Shown here one piece after another: positions 45,941 to 55,341 of a DNA stretch of 64,000 bases. This DNA comes from UBA1181 sp045617845. GTDB taxonomy: Bacteria > Bacteroidota > Bacteroidia > Bacteroidales > Paludibacteraceae. Numbering within the stretch: position 1 is the stretch's first letter; the number at the start of each line of letters is the position of its first letter. The position numbers and the translations under genes were made by a program. The DNA is taken from positions 62,001-126,000 of the forward strand of contig JAZLJL010000070.1 of NCBI GenBank assembly GCA_045617845.1, given 5' to 3'. The notes beneath the pieces are model-generated. The model saw only the letters and a program-made list of their open reading frames with translations. It searched no databases and was not told the DNA's origin.

Positions 45941-46379
45941 CGGCTCTTTTTTTTGCAAATATATGGTTTTGTTTCCTCTTTTAAAAATTTCATTTCTTGT
46001 TTTTTTTGTCTAGAGATTTCTGACGTAGTGTTTGTTGCTGTTTGTTCTTTTATGTTCTTGTTTTGTTGGTTAGTTTGACGGAACTTTTCTCTAAGGGATG
46101 TCCTTATTCTATAGTTTTGCCCGTATTTGTATTGCTTGGATATTTAACTATTGGTGAGTGTGATGCGTAATTGTCTGATATTCAGATTCGAATTTTGTGA
46201 AATCCTATGTTGGTATTCAGATTTTTTTTAGTGAATATTAATTGCTTGAAACTTTGGTCGTTACAAAAATTAGTTGTAATTTTGCACCGCTTTTTGGGGA
46301 TTCGAGCAATCCCGAGGAGTGTGATGGGGAATTAAGCCATTACGAAATTTATGTAAAACTTAATTTTGAGTAACACAAA
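45941..46379 (+). other. Intergenic region holding the rplY promoter and leader
   Basis: 439 bases without a gene. The left two thirds are AT-rich with no recognised element; the right part has a strong promoter and a leader of about 90 bases with two hairpins. These are GGGATT/AATCCC (46297-46313) and GTGATGG/CCATTAC (46321-46343). Confidence 0.6.
46253..46284 (+). promoter_or_regulatory. rplY promoter
   Basis: TTTG (46253-46256), 20-base spacer, TAATTTTG (46277-46284): perfect consensus, expected for a highly expressed ribosomal protein gene. Confidence 0.82.
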
Positions 46380-46940
46380 ATGAAAACTTTTGAGTTGAAA
46401 GGTGCCGGCAGAACAGCTGTAGGCAAGAAAGAGGTAAAGGCGCTTCGCGCGTCAGGTATTATTCCATGCGTTATCTACGGTGGCGGTGAGAATAAAAACT
46501 TCCAAGTGAAGGTTGAGGATGTTCGTAAGTTGATCTATTCACCAGACATCTTCGTTGTTAATTTGTCAATCGACGGAAAGGAATGTAAGGCTGTTTTGAA
46601 GGAGCTTCAATTCCATCCAGTATCAGATAAGCTTTTGCACATCGACTTCTTGCAGGTTAGCGAAGATAAGCCAGTTGTGATGAACGTTCCTGTTAAGTTG
46701 GAAGGTTTGGCAGAAGGTGTTCGTCTTGGTGGTAAGCTTAGCCAAGAAATGCGTAGCTTGAAGGTTAGCGGTATCTATACTAACATCCCTGAGTTCTTGA
46801 CTATCAACGTTGAGAAATTGGGTCTTGGTAAGTCTATCCAAGTTCGCGAGCTTTCATTCGACAATTTGACTATCTTGAGCGGTAAGGTTAACGTCGTTGC
46901 TGCAGTTAAGGCAACTAGAGCTTCCAAGGGTAACGCTTAA
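46380..46940 (+). CDS. rplY: 50S ribosomal protein L25 (Ctc/TL5 type)
   Basis: 186 residues: an N-terminal L25 beta-barrel domain that binds 5S rRNA (about 1-90, with GRTAVGKKEVKALRASGIIPCVIYGG), plus the C-terminal Ctc domain (VMNVPVKLEGLAEGVRLGGKL). Codon use is strongly biased. pth follows after 8 bases, a very common pairing in bacteria. Confidence 0.96.
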   Translation: MKTFELKGAGRTAVGKKEVKALRASGIIPCVIYGGGENKNFQVKVEDVRKLIYSPDIFVVNLSIDGKECKAVLKELQFHPVSDKLLHIDFLQVSEDKPVVMNVPVKLEGLAEGVRLGGKLSQEMRSLKVSGIYTNIPEFLTINVEKLGLGKSIQVRELSFDNLTILSGKVNVVAAVKATRASKGNA

Positions 46941-46948
46941 TCTCTCTC

Positions 46949-47515
46949 ATGAAATATCTGATTGTAGGTTTGGGTAATATCGGCGCCGAGTACGCTGAGA
47001 CCCGACATAACATAGGATTTAAGGTATTGGACGCTTTCGCTAAGGCGTCCAATATTGTTTTTGAAGAGGGCAATCGTTATGGCGCGACAGCTTCCTGCCG
47101 CGTGAAGAACGCTGAATTGTTCCTCCTCAAGCCTTCCACTTATATGAACGAGAGTGGCAAGGCTGTCCGTTATTGGTTGGATAAGGAGAAGATTCCTGTG
47201 GAGAACCTTCTTATCATTGTCGATGACCTCTCCCTCCCTTTCGGTTCGCTCCGTTTGAAGGGGAATGGCAGCGCCGGAGGTCATAATGGACTGAAGAGCG
47301 TCGAGGCTATGGTTGAAACCAACGCTTATTCACGCCTCCGTTTCGGCATCGGGAACGATTTCCCTAAGGGCATGCAGATCGAATATGTCTTGGGCGAGTG
47401 GACCACCGAACAAAAGCCTGTCTTGGAGAAACGTATCGGCATAGCGGTTGAAATCATCAAGAGCTTTTGCCTATCCGGACTTCAAAACACAATGAACCAG
47501 TTTAATAACAAATGA
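46949..47515 (+). CDS. pth: Peptidyl-tRNA hydrolase
   Basis: 188 residues. Recycles peptidyl-tRNAs released from stalled ribosomes. Family blocks: LIVGLGNIGAEYAETRHNIGF (with the catalytic His in TRHNIG), KPSTYMNESG, DDLSLPFG and GGHNGLKS. Co-transcribed with rplY. Confidence 0.96.
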   Translation: MKYLIVGLGNIGAEYAETRHNIGFKVLDAFAKASNIVFEEGNRYGATASCRVKNAELFLLKPSTYMNESGKAVRYWLDKEKIPVENLLIIVDDLSLPFGSLRLKGNGSAGGHNGLKSVEAMVETNAYSRLRFGIGNDFPKGMQIEYVLGEWTTEQKPVLEKRIGIAVEIIKSFCLSGLQNTMNQFNNK

Positions 47516-47580
47516 CCCAGCATGCCTAGGCGTGTCGGGCCGTTTCGTTTTATATTGTTTAGAGAATAATTAGTTGACAC

Positions 47581-48771
47581 ATGGATTTTCCAAAGATAAT
47601 TCTTAAGCCAAAGAAGGAGGAGTCTCTCCTGCGTTTCCACCCTTGGGTCTTTTCCGGCGCCATTCAGAAGATTGTTGGGCAGCCTAATGAGGGCGATGTC
47701 GTTGATGTCTATTCCAACCAAAACGAGTTCCTCGCCACTGGTCACTACCAGATTGGTTCCATCGCTGTCCGTGTCCTCTCTTTCGAGGGGGAACATCCGG
47801 ACGAGTCGTTCTGGGAGAGACGCATCGCCGCTTCTTACCTGCTTCGTAAGTCTCTTGGCTTGGCGGAGAATCCTACCAACAACACTTATCGTCTCGTGCA
47901 TGGCGAGGGTGACCTCTTGCCTGGCTTGATCGTGGATATCTACGACCATACCGCTGTCCTTCAGGCGCATTCCGTCGGTATGCACTTGGTGAGGATGGAA
48001 GTGGCCCGCGCCATCGTGAAGGTGATGGACGGTGTGGTGAAGAATGTCTACTATAAGTCCGAGACCACGCTGCCGTTCAAGGCTAACCTTGAGTCGCAGG
48101 ATGGTTATCTGATCGGCGAATGCGACAACGAGTGCCTCGCCATGGAGTATGGCTTGAAGTTCCATGTGGATTGGTTGCGCGGACAGAAGACCGGTTTCTT
48201 CGTCGACCAACGTGAGAACCGCTCTTTGCTGGAAAAATACGCGAAAGGCCGTAACGTGCTGAACATGTTCTGCTATACGGGTGGATTCTCCTTCTATGCG
48301 ATGCGCGGCGGCGCCAAATTGGTGCATTCCGTCGATAGCTCCGCTAAGGCGATCGATTTGACTAACCGTAATGTGGAACTTAATTTCCCTGGTGATCCCC
48401 GTCATGAGGCTTTCGCTACCGACGCCTTCAAGTTCTTGGATGATATGGAGCAGGACAAATATGACTTGATTATCCTTGACCCTCCCGCTTTCGCGAAGCA
48501 CAGGGAGGTGCTGCGTAACGCTTTGCAAGGTTACAAGAAGTTGAACGCCAAGGCTTTCGAGAAAATCCGTAAGGGTGGTATCCTCTTTACGTTCTCTTGC
48601 TCACAGGCCGTCAATAAAGAGCAGTTCCGTCTCGCTGTGTTCAGCGCGGCTGCCATGAGCGGACGTAATGTCCGTATCTTGCACCAGTTGACGCAACCTG
48701 CCGACCATCCGATTAATATTTACCATCCTGAAGGTGAGTATTTGAAAGGTTTGGTCCTTTATGTTGAATAA
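47581..48771 (+). CDS. rlmI: RlmI-like 23S rRNA m5C methyltransferase
   Basis: 396 residues. An N-terminal PUA domain (about 1-75; LRFHPWVFSGAI) for RNA binding is followed by a SAM-dependent Rossmann domain with MFCYTGGFSFYAMRGGAKLVHSVDSS (quoted in part), LDPPAFAKHREVL and FSCSQAVNKEQF. RlmI methylates C1962 of E. coli 23S rRNA; the same target here is inferred. It follows pth by 65 bases. Confidence 0.88.
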   Translation: MDFPKIILKPKKEESLLRFHPWVFSGAIQKIVGQPNEGDVVDVYSNQNEFLATGHYQIGSIAVRVLSFEGEHPDESFWERRIAASYLLRKSLGLAENPTNNTYRLVHGEGDLLPGLIVDIYDHTAVLQAHSVGMHLVRMEVARAIVKVMDGVVKNVYYKSETTLPFKANLESQDGYLIGECDNECLAMEYGLKFHVDWLRGQKTGFFVDQRENRSLLEKYAKGRNVLNMFCYTGGFSFYAMRGGAKLVHSVDSSAKAIDLTNRNVELNFPGDPRHEAFATDAFKFLDDMEQDKYDLIILDPPAFAKHREVLRNALQGYKKLNAKAFEKIRKGGILFTFSCSQAVNKEQFRLAVFSAAAMSGRNVRILHQLTQPADHPINIYHPEGEYLKGLVLYVE

Positions 48772-48791
48772 TAAATCTTTTTTCTAATATC

Positions 48792-50042
48792 ATGTACACG
48801 ACTCTATTTTGGGTCATCATCATTATCTTGGTGCTCGATTCGGCTTTGGGCTGGTATTTGGATTTCCTGAATAACCGCCAGGTCAGCGAGGCTTTGCCGG
48901 ATGAGGTGAAGGACCTGTACGACGCTAACGAATATAAGAAACAGCAACAATATTTTTTGGCGAACAAGAAGTTTGGAATGGTTTCCGGACTTTTCTCTTT
49001 CGTCGTCATCATGTTGATGTTCTTCTTCTTCGGGTTCGCCTTCGTCGATAACGTCGCTCGGGGCTTCTCCGAGAACCCGATCGTCATCGCCCTCGTTTTC
49101 TTTGGTATTCTCTATTTCGCCAACGAAATACTGACGTTGCCTTTCGGAATATACCATACGTTCAAAATCGAGGAACGCTTCGGCTTTAATAAGATGACTC
49201 CTTCGCTCTTCGCCGTGGATACGCTGAAGAGTTGGTTACTCTCCATCCTTTTGGGCGGTGGTATCATCGCTTTGCTGATGGTCATCTACCAGAAGACGGG
49301 TCCTTATTTCTGGCTCATCGCTTGGGGGGTGATGTCTTCCTTCTCCATTTTCATGATGATGTTCTATTCTAATCTAATCGTTCCTTTGTTCAACAAACAG
49401 ACTCCTTTGGAACAGGGCGAGCTGCGTTCCGCCATCGAGGATTTCTGCAGAAAGGTGGGTTTCGGATTGGACGACCTTTACGTCATCGACGGTTCCAAAC
49501 GTACCACGAAGGCGAACGCTTACTTCACTGGCTTGGGCTCAAAGAAACGTATCGTCTTGTACGACACGTTGATGAACACGCTTACGACGGAGGAGATTGT
49601 GGCTGTCTTGTCGCACGAAATCGGTCATTACAAGCATAAACATACGCTCGCTATGCTCATCATCTCGATATTGAATACCGGTGTTACCTTGTTCCTCCTC
49701 TCTTTGGCACTCGGCACACCGGACGAGGGTAACTCCTATTTGGCGGCTGCCTTGGGAAGTGATTCCCCTTCTTTCCATCTCGGTGTCATCGTATTCGGTA
49801 TCCTCTACACGCCGCTTTCTACCATCCTCAGCGTCGGGCTTAACTGCCTCTCCCGCAAGAATGAGTATCAAGCCGATTCTTTCGCTAGGGATAATGGTAT
49901 GGGCGAGCCACTTTGCGAGGCACTTAAGAAACTCTCCGTTAGTACGTTGAGTAATCTTAATCCGCATAAGTGGTATGTTTTCTTCCATTATTCGCATCCT
50001 ACTTTAATACAAAGGCTTCATAATCTTGCTGATAAAAAATAA
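48792..50042 (+). CDS. M48-family membrane metalloprotease (Ste24/CAAX-protease type)
   Basis: 416 residues with about seven membrane helices, an N-terminal CAAX-protease-like region and the zinc motif HEIGHYKHKH (His275, Glu276, His279). The third ligand is probably the Glu in RKNEYQADSFARDNG. The length matches Ste24-type enzymes rather than the shorter HtpX. Bacterial members act in membrane protein quality control; the substrate is unknown. Starts 20 bases after rlmI, likely same transcript. Confidence 0.9.
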   Translation: MYTTLFWVIIIILVLDSALGWYLDFLNNRQVSEALPDEVKDLYDANEYKKQQQYFLANKKFGMVSGLFSFVVIMLMFFFFGFAFVDNVARGFSENPIVIALVFFGILYFANEILTLPFGIYHTFKIEERFGFNKMTPSLFAVDTLKSWLLSILLGGGIIALLMVIYQKTGPYFWLIAWGVMSSFSIFMMMFYSNLIVPLFNKQTPLEQGELRSAIEDFCRKVGFGLDDLYVIDGSKRTTKANAYFTGLGSKKRIVLYDTLMNTLTTEEIVAVLSHEIGHYKHKHTLAMLIISILNTGVTLFLLSLALGTPDEGNSYLAAALGSDSPSFHLGVIVFGILYTPLSTILSVGLNCLSRKNEYQADSFARDNGMGEPLCEALKKLSVSTLSNLNPHKWYVFFHYSHPTLIQRLHNLADKK

Positions 50043-50110
50043 CTTCAACCATCTATCTTCTGTCACGAAGTTTAAAGAAAGTTAAAGTTTAAAAATATTG
50101 TAGGATTATG

Positions 50111-50141
50111 TTGCATAACATAAAAATTAACCCTACTTTTG
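50111..50141 (+). promoter_or_regulatory. Promoter upstream of mtaB
   Basis: TTG (50111-50113), 20-base spacer, TACTTTTG (50134-50141). The start would be near 50148. Confidence 0.6.
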
Positions 50142-50184
50142 TACTGTGTTTTTCATGGTATTAGATTTAAGGTTTTTAGAGATG

Positions 50185-50215
50185 GGATGTCGGGATGACA
50201 TCCTTCTTTGTTTTT
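50185..50215 (+). terminator. Terminator-like hairpin between promoter and mtaB
   Basis: GGATGTC (50185-50191) pairs with GACATCC (50197-50203), followed by TTCTTTGTTTTT. It lies about 40 bases after the predicted transcription start and before the chosen mtaB start, so it may act as an attenuator or end a short RNA. Confidence 0.5.
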
Positions 50216-50248
50216 ATAAGGTACCATATTGATTTTAAGGTGATTATT

Positions 50249-51559
50249 ATGATAGACACTTCAATTTACAAAGATAAGAAAGTCGCTTTCCATACATTGG
50301 GATGCAAATTGAACTTCGCTGAATCCACTTCCATCGGGAAGGCTTTGGTGGAGGTGGGTTTTGTCATGGCTGGTAAAGAAGAAGCCGCTGACCTATGTGT
50401 CATCAACACTTGTTCCGTGACCGAAGTCGCGGACCGGAAAGACCGTCAGGCGATTAAGCAGATGATCACGAAGCATCCTGGCGCTTTTATTGTCGTGATC
50501 GGCTGTTACGCCCAGCTGAAACCTGAGGCCATCGCCTCTATCGAGGGGGTGGATTTGGTGTTGGGCGCCCAGGATAAGTTCTCCCTTGTCGACCATTTGG
50601 GAAACTTGGAGAAGAGGACAGAACCTCAAATAGTCCATACCTTGCGTAGCGGCATCAATTCATTTATGCCTTCCTGCACTCGTGGAGACCGTACGCGTTA
50701 TTGGTTGAAGGTCCAGGACGGTTGTGATAATTTCTGTTCGTATTGCACTGTCCCTATCGCCCGCGGAAAGAGTAGGAACACCTATGTGAAGGATACTGTC
50801 TTCCATGCGGAGCAGGCTGTCCGCGAAGGTGCGAAGGAGATTGTCATTTCCGGCGTGAATATCGGTGACTTCGGCAAGAGTACCGGCGAGTCTTTCTTCG
50901 ACCTTGTCCGTGCGTTGGACGAGGTGCCCGGTGAGGTTCGTTACCGTATCTCTTCCATCGAACCAGACTTGTTGACGGACGAAATCATCGAATTCACTTC
51001 TCGTTCCAAACACTTCCTGCCTCATTTCCACATCCCGTTGCAGTCTGGCTGCGATGATGTGCTTAAACTGATGAAAAGGCATTACGACAGCGCTTTGTTC
51101 GCCGAAAAGATCCGTCGCGTGAAGGCGTTGATGCCGGATGCTTTCATCGGCGTGGATGTGATAGTCGGCACCAATGGAGAGACGGAGGAGCATTTCCGTA
51201 CGTCGTATGGCTTCCTCCAATCGTTGGATGTGACCCAGTTGCATGTTTTTTCCTATTCCGAGCGTCCGAACACGCAGGCGTTGAAGATCGAGGGGAGGGT
51301 CTCTTCCCAAGAGAAGAAACGTCGTAGCGACTTGCTCCATGCGTTGTCCGAAGAGAAGCGTGTCGCCTTCTACCGCGCGCAAGTGGGAAAGAAAGCGAAG
51401 GTGCTTTGGGAGGAACGCCGTACCGCCGGGTTGATGCATGGTTTTACGGAGAATTATGTGGTTGTGGAGCGTAAATATGACAAGGCGTTGGTGAACTGCG
51501 TCACGGAAGTTGTCTTGGGCGAACCTAATGCGGATCTGTCCGCTTTGACGGTTCGTTAA
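50249..51559 (+). CDS. mtaB: tRNA ct6A/t6A37 methylthiotransferase
   Basis: 436 residues from the ATG at 50249, which gives the family start KVAFHTLGCKLNFAES; an ATG at 50195 lies inside a hairpin and is rejected. The N-terminal MTTase domain has its three cluster cysteines (LGCKLN, NTCSVTE, GCYAQ). The radical SAM motif is DGCDNFCSYCTVP, followed by a C-terminal TRAM-like region. The CKLN form (not CQMN) is typical of MtaB, which thiomethylates t6A37 of tRNA, rather than MiaB or RimO. Confidence 0.93.
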   Translation: MIDTSIYKDKKVAFHTLGCKLNFAESTSIGKALVEVGFVMAGKEEAADLCVINTCSVTEVADRKDRQAIKQMITKHPGAFIVVIGCYAQLKPEAIASIEGVDLVLGAQDKFSLVDHLGNLEKRTEPQIVHTLRSGINSFMPSCTRGDRTRYWLKVQDGCDNFCSYCTVPIARGKSRNTYVKDTVFHAEQAVREGAKEIVISGVNIGDFGKSTGESFFDLVRALDEVPGEVRYRISSIEPDLLTDEIIEFTSRSKHFLPHFHIPLQSGCDDVLKLMKRHYDSALFAEKIRRVKALMPDAFIGVDVIVGTNGETEEHFRTSYGFLQSLDVTQLHVFSYSERPNTQALKIEGRVSSQEKKRRSDLLHALSEEKRVAFYRAQVGKKAKVLWEERRTAGLMHGFTENYVVVERKYDKALVNCVTEVVLGEPNADLSALTVR

Positions 51560-51590
51560 GATATTGTTTTACTCGATAAACTTTTTTCCT

Positions 51591-52232
51591 ATGTTAAGAA
51601 AACTGATTGTTCTTCTGTGTGTCTCGCTCCTCTTTTCCTGTACGGGAGGAACGACTGGGGGAGAACCTGTTCTTCTTTCCTCTGATTCCCTCTCTGTCGA
51701 ATCGGTCGAAGATATCTCTTCGGGACGTTATGAGGGCAAGGTGGTGAAGGTGTGTGACGGTGATACGTACGATATCATCATCGAAGGGGAACGAGCGCCT
51801 CGTCGTGTGCGTATGTCCGCGATTGACGCGCCGGAACGTGGCCAGGATTTTAGCCGGCGGAGCAAGCGATTCCTGGATTCCTTGATCGGTCGTAAACCGG
51901 TGGTTATAGAGGTGGTCCGAAAGGATACCTACGGCAGATTGCTTGCGTTGACTTATTTGCCGGATGGACGTGAGATGAGCCACGAAATGGTGCGTTCTGG
52001 CTTTGCGTGGCATTATAAGCATTATGACGCCAATGGGGAGTATGACTCTTTGGAGTCGGTGGCCCGCTCTAACCGGTTGGGACTTTGGGCGGATGATTAT
52101 CCGATAGAGCCTTGGGTGGAGAAGGCGTTGCGTAAAAAAGGATTCAAGAACGCTGAAATCCGAAAACTGAAACGTGAAGGATTGATTGAGGATATGGATG
52201 CGGTGAAAAGGATCGAGAAGGTGAGAGAGTGA
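51591..52232 (+). CDS. Staphylococcal-nuclease-like lipoprotein
   Basis: 213 residues from the ATG at 51591 (an upstream TTG frame lacks support). Type II signal MLRKLIVLLCVSLLFSC with lipidated Cys17, then a Ser/Glu linker and an SNase fold: GKVVKVCDGDTYDI, RRVRMSAIDAPERGQ and KDTYGRLLALTYL. These contain the conserved Asp, Arg, Glu and second Arg of the active site. It probably degrades DNA or RNA at the envelope. Lies 31 bases after mtaB. Confidence 0.88.
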   Translation: MLRKLIVLLCVSLLFSCTGGTTGGEPVLLSSDSLSVESVEDISSGRYEGKVVKVCDGDTYDIIIEGERAPRRVRMSAIDAPERGQDFSRRSKRFLDSLIGRKPVVIEVVRKDTYGRLLALTYLPDGREMSHEMVRSGFAWHYKHYDANGEYDSLESVARSNRLGLWADDYPIEPWVEKALRKKGFKNAEIRKLKREGLIEDMDAVKRIEKVRE

Positions 52233-52294
52233 TCGGAGAAACCTCATTCTAACGAAAAACGTTTGTCTTGTTGTCCTTGTTTGAAGAAAAATTG

Positions 52295-52302
52295 TAGTTT
52301 TG
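52295..52302 (+). promoter_or_regulatory. -7 box of the CotH-family gene
   Basis: TAGTTTTG with a TTG 21 bases upstream (52271-52273). The start near 52309 supports the ATG at 52330 and rules out the upstream TTG. Confidence 0.6.
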
Positions 52303-52329
52303 CATCATAAACTATCTGCAATAAGGGAT

Positions 52330-55300
52330 ATGAAAAAGTACAAGTGGATTAATGTATTAATGTTGATTATGTGGCTTCCCTATGCGCACGCTGAAGTTCG
52401 CATCACGGAAATCATGACCAATAACGTCTCTACAATCGTCAGCGAAAAGTATAATTATGACGGTTATGTCGAATTCTACAACGATGGCGGTAATCTGGAC
52501 TTGCAAGGTTGGACGGTGACGAACATGGAGAAGGATAAGGTGAAATGGAGCGTCAGATTGGATTCCTCGCATATTTTGCCGTCGGGTTATTCCCTCCTTT
52601 TCTTCGGCAAGAGCGAAACTAGTAGTTTGTCCGCATCGAAATATCAACATAATTTCGTGGGAAGAGTGGGGCGGAAGTTGACGACTGATCCCGGTTCCAT
52701 CTCTTTCGAGAAGGATGGGCAGGTGATTTCCCTATCGTACTTGGCCCAACGTCCTCACCTTTCCTATTGCGAACAGGGGTATATGGCACCGACTCCCGGT
52801 AAGGAGAACGACCCTTTGGTGACCGAGTTGTCTAATCGCGTCGCCGCTCCCTCCTTCGTGTCTGGTGACCCTGGGTTCCACGAGAGCGTCGTGACGGTCG
52901 AACTCTCTTGCGCGACGGATAGCGCGACGATTTACTATACTTTGAATGGTGACGTTCCTACGCCTGAAAACGGCGAAGCGTACCATGACCCGATCCGCAT
53001 CGAGCAGACTACCGTCATCCGCGCGAGGGCGTACAAAGAGGGAATGTTGTTCAGTGACATCCTGACGGGAAGCTATATTTTCCCTGATAAGTTTTATAAT
53101 GCTTGTGAGGGGTTGGGCGAACGGTTGCCTATCGTCTCCATCTCCGCCAACAACGAAGATGTCTTCGGTGATATGCTTGGCTTTTATGTCGAGGGAAAAA
53201 ACGGTATCGCGAACGGTTGTACGCCTGTCTCCAACTATAACCAGGATTGGATGCGTTCCGCGAACTTCGAGTACATACTCGACGGTAGGGTGGTCGATAA
53301 CCAAGAGGTGGAGGTCGGCGTCTATGGTGGTTGCACGAGGATCCACGTCGCTAAAAGCTTAAAGATCAAGGCGAATAAGCGTTCGGGAAAGAATCGGATG
53401 GATTACAAGGCGTTTTTCCCTGACCGTTCCTACACGAAATATAAAAGCCTCGCTTTGCGTAACGGCGGAAACGGCTATTCCTATGTGCAGCCCCGTTTTC
53501 GTGACATGTTTATTCAGAGCCTCGCTGACGGTATGAATATCGATAGGCAGGTGGCTCAGCCTGTTTCGTTCTACTTGAATGGTATCTTCTATGGCATGAT
53601 GATCCTTACGGAGCGTACGGATGAAGACTTCGTTTTCCATAACTACGGCTTGGATGAGGATGAGATTGATTTGCTTAGCGCTAATTTCAGCGGTTATGAG
53701 TGCAAGAATGGTACGCGCGATGCCTACGATAAGATGATTGATTATGCGAGCAATAGCTACGCTGACGAGGATTTCTACGAGAAACTTGATACCCATATGG
53801 ATATCGAGGAATTCATCAACTACCAGGTCTTGGAACAGTTCGTGGGTAATACGGATTGGGTGACGCACAACACGAAATTGTGGAGAAAACATGATGGCGG
53901 AAGGTTCCGTTGGATTGTCTACGACACTGATTTCGGCTTGTCCAAAGCTACGAGTTTGGACACGTGTATGTTGGATTTCACCACAAAGTATCTCCGCACG
54001 AACGTGAAGGCGATGTTGGTGCTGATGCAGTCTTGCATGAAGAACGAGGATTTCCGTTGGCGCTTCCTCGACCAATATCTCTTTAGCATGGAACACCTCT
54101 TCACGGATGAGAGAATCGATAAGAAGATTGATTCCCTATGGAGCATGACTGAGCGTGACATGTGCGCCACCATCAAGAATTCGGGCTTTTTGGACTGCCC
54201 GGGCAGTTTGGATATCTACGATCAGGAGATTGAGAAAATGCGTAACTTCGCTAAGGAGAGGAAAAGCCATGTCGTGGAACAACTGAAAAAGGAGTATGGC
54301 TTGGGCGACGACACTACGGTCATTAAAATCAGGGCGGTTTTCCCTGATGATGAGGTCCCGGATTATTCCTTCCTCCTTAATAAAATCGAACACGAGGGAG
54401 TGAAGTACAATTCGTGGTCGTTCTACAACGAGCGTGTGAAGGTGGAGCCAATCGTGCCTTTCGGATATAGGCTCCAGAAGTATGCGTTGAACAATGTCAC
54501 CGTCAGGAACGAAGATGGCAGCCGCTATACCGGTAAGTCTTTCTCCAAGGTGGCTGATTCCAGCGAACTGAAGGTGACCATCTATTTCGAATATGACCCT
54601 GACTGCGTTTCGCCGACGGATCTCTGCCTGAACGAAATTTGCGCCTCTAATAATTCCACATTGGATGAGAATGGAGAGGCGTCCGACTGGATTGAAGTCC
54701 ACAACAATGGCGACAAGGATATTGACATGGCCGGCATGGTCGTCGAGAATGTGACGAAGGCGGTGTGTTGCACGATTCCTTCCGGTAGCGACGAGACTGT
54801 CGTTCCCGCTCATGGTTACAAACTGTTGTGGGCGGACAAGAAGCCTGAGTTAGGTCCGTTGCATCTGAATTTCAAACTGGGTGTCTCCGCTTCCGAAACA
54901 ATCGTGCTTCGTGCCCAATTCCTGGACAATGACCTAGAGTTGAGCACCATTGCCTATAATCCTCATAATCCCGATGAATCGTATGGTAGGGAGACGGACG
55001 GCGCTTCGTCCGTTATGCTTTTCGCCCAATGTTTGGACGACGAGGGGAACGCGTTGATGACTTCCACGCCTTTGGCTGCTAATGGTAGCGTAGTTTGCGC
55101 TAATTCGCTCACTGGTGAAGAACTTATTGCCTGTTCCAACTCTACATATGTTTATGCGCAGGGAACGAAAATCTTTGTGCGTAATGCCAAGGGAAGCGAT
55201 GTGCGTGTCTATACGCTTAAGGGCGAAATGGTCGCGAACGAAAGGGTCGATTCTGAATTCTTCTCCATTAACTTGCCTGGCGAGGGTAACTATCTGGTGA

Positions 55301-55341
55301 AGGTGGGTAAAGAGTGTTCGAAGGTGAGAGGGGAAAGGTGA
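52330..55341 (+). CDS. CotH-kinase-family secreted protein with lamin-tail domains
   Basis: 1003 residues from the ATG at 52330, which opens a signal peptide (MKKYKWINVLMLIMWLPYAHA). Order: a lamin-tail domain (about 23-150; RITEIMTNN...GYVEFYNDGGNLDLQGW); a chitobiase C-terminal-like beta module (SATIYYTLNGDVPTP, about 185-245); a CotH domain (about 270-640; FYGMMILTERTDEDFVFHNYG and RWIVYDTDFGL). A second lamin-tail domain follows (LCLNEICASNNST, about 770-890). The last 70 residues (FVRNAKGSDVRVYTLKGEMV...GNYLVKVG) look like a T9SS sorting domain. CotH proteins are atypical kinases in spore coats; in Bacteroidota they are surface proteins of unclear activity. Confidence 0.85.
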   Translation: MKKYKWINVLMLIMWLPYAHAEVRITEIMTNNVSTIVSEKYNYDGYVEFYNDGGNLDLQGWTVTNMEKDKVKWSVRLDSSHILPSGYSLLFFGKSETSSLSASKYQHNFVGRVGRKLTTDPGSISFEKDGQVISLSYLAQRPHLSYCEQGYMAPTPGKENDPLVTELSNRVAAPSFVSGDPGFHESVVTVELSCATDSATIYYTLNGDVPTPENGEAYHDPIRIEQTTVIRARAYKEGMLFSDILTGSYIFPDKFYNACEGLGERLPIVSISANNEDVFGDMLGFYVEGKNGIANGCTPVSNYNQDWMRSANFEYILDGRVVDNQEVEVGVYGGCTRIHVAKSLKIKANKRSGKNRMDYKAFFPDRSYTKYKSLALRNGGNGYSYVQPRFRDMFIQSLADGMNIDRQVAQPVSFYLNGIFYGMMILTERTDEDFVFHNYGLDEDEIDLLSANFSGYECKNGTRDAYDKMIDYASNSYADEDFYEKLDTHMDIEEFINYQVLEQFVGNTDWVTHNTKLWRKHDGGRFRWIVYDTDFGLSKATSLDTCMLDFTTKYLRTNVKAMLVLMQSCMKNEDFRWRFLDQYLFSMEHLFTDERIDKKIDSLWSMTERDMCATIKNSGFLDCPGSLDIYDQEIEKMRNFAKERKSHVVEQLKKEYGLGDDTTVIKIRAVFPDDEVPDYSFLLNKIEHEGVKYNSWSFYNERVKVEPIVPFGYRLQKYALNNVTVRNEDGSRYTGKSFSKVADSSELKVTIYFEYDPDCVSPTDLCLNEICASNNSTLDENGEASDWIEVHNNGDKDIDMAGMVVENVTKAVCCTIPSGSDETVVPAHGYKLLWADKKPELGPLHLNFKLGVSASETIVLRAQFLDNDLELSTIAYNPHNPDESYGRETDGASSVMLFAQCLDDEGNALMTSTPLAANGSVVCANSLTGEELIACSNSTYVYAQGTKIFVRNAKGSDVRVYTLKGEMVANERVDSEFFSINLPGEGNYLVKVGKECSKVRGER

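Noticed and set aside
46291..46320. tRNA-like ggattcgagcaatcc segment
   Set aside because: It resembles a T-arm alone; no acceptor, D or anticodon stems around it. It is a leader hairpin of rplY.
47482..48528. 348-codon open frame on the minus strand
   Set aside because: Lies antisense inside rlmI and has no family features; long antisense frames arise here from codon bias.
52300..52329. Upstream TTG start of the CotH-family gene
   Set aside because: It lies within the predicted -7 box, and the downstream ATG starts directly at the signal peptide.
53359..54096. 245-codon minus-strand open frame
   Set aside because: Antisense to the CotH domain; no domain or start context.
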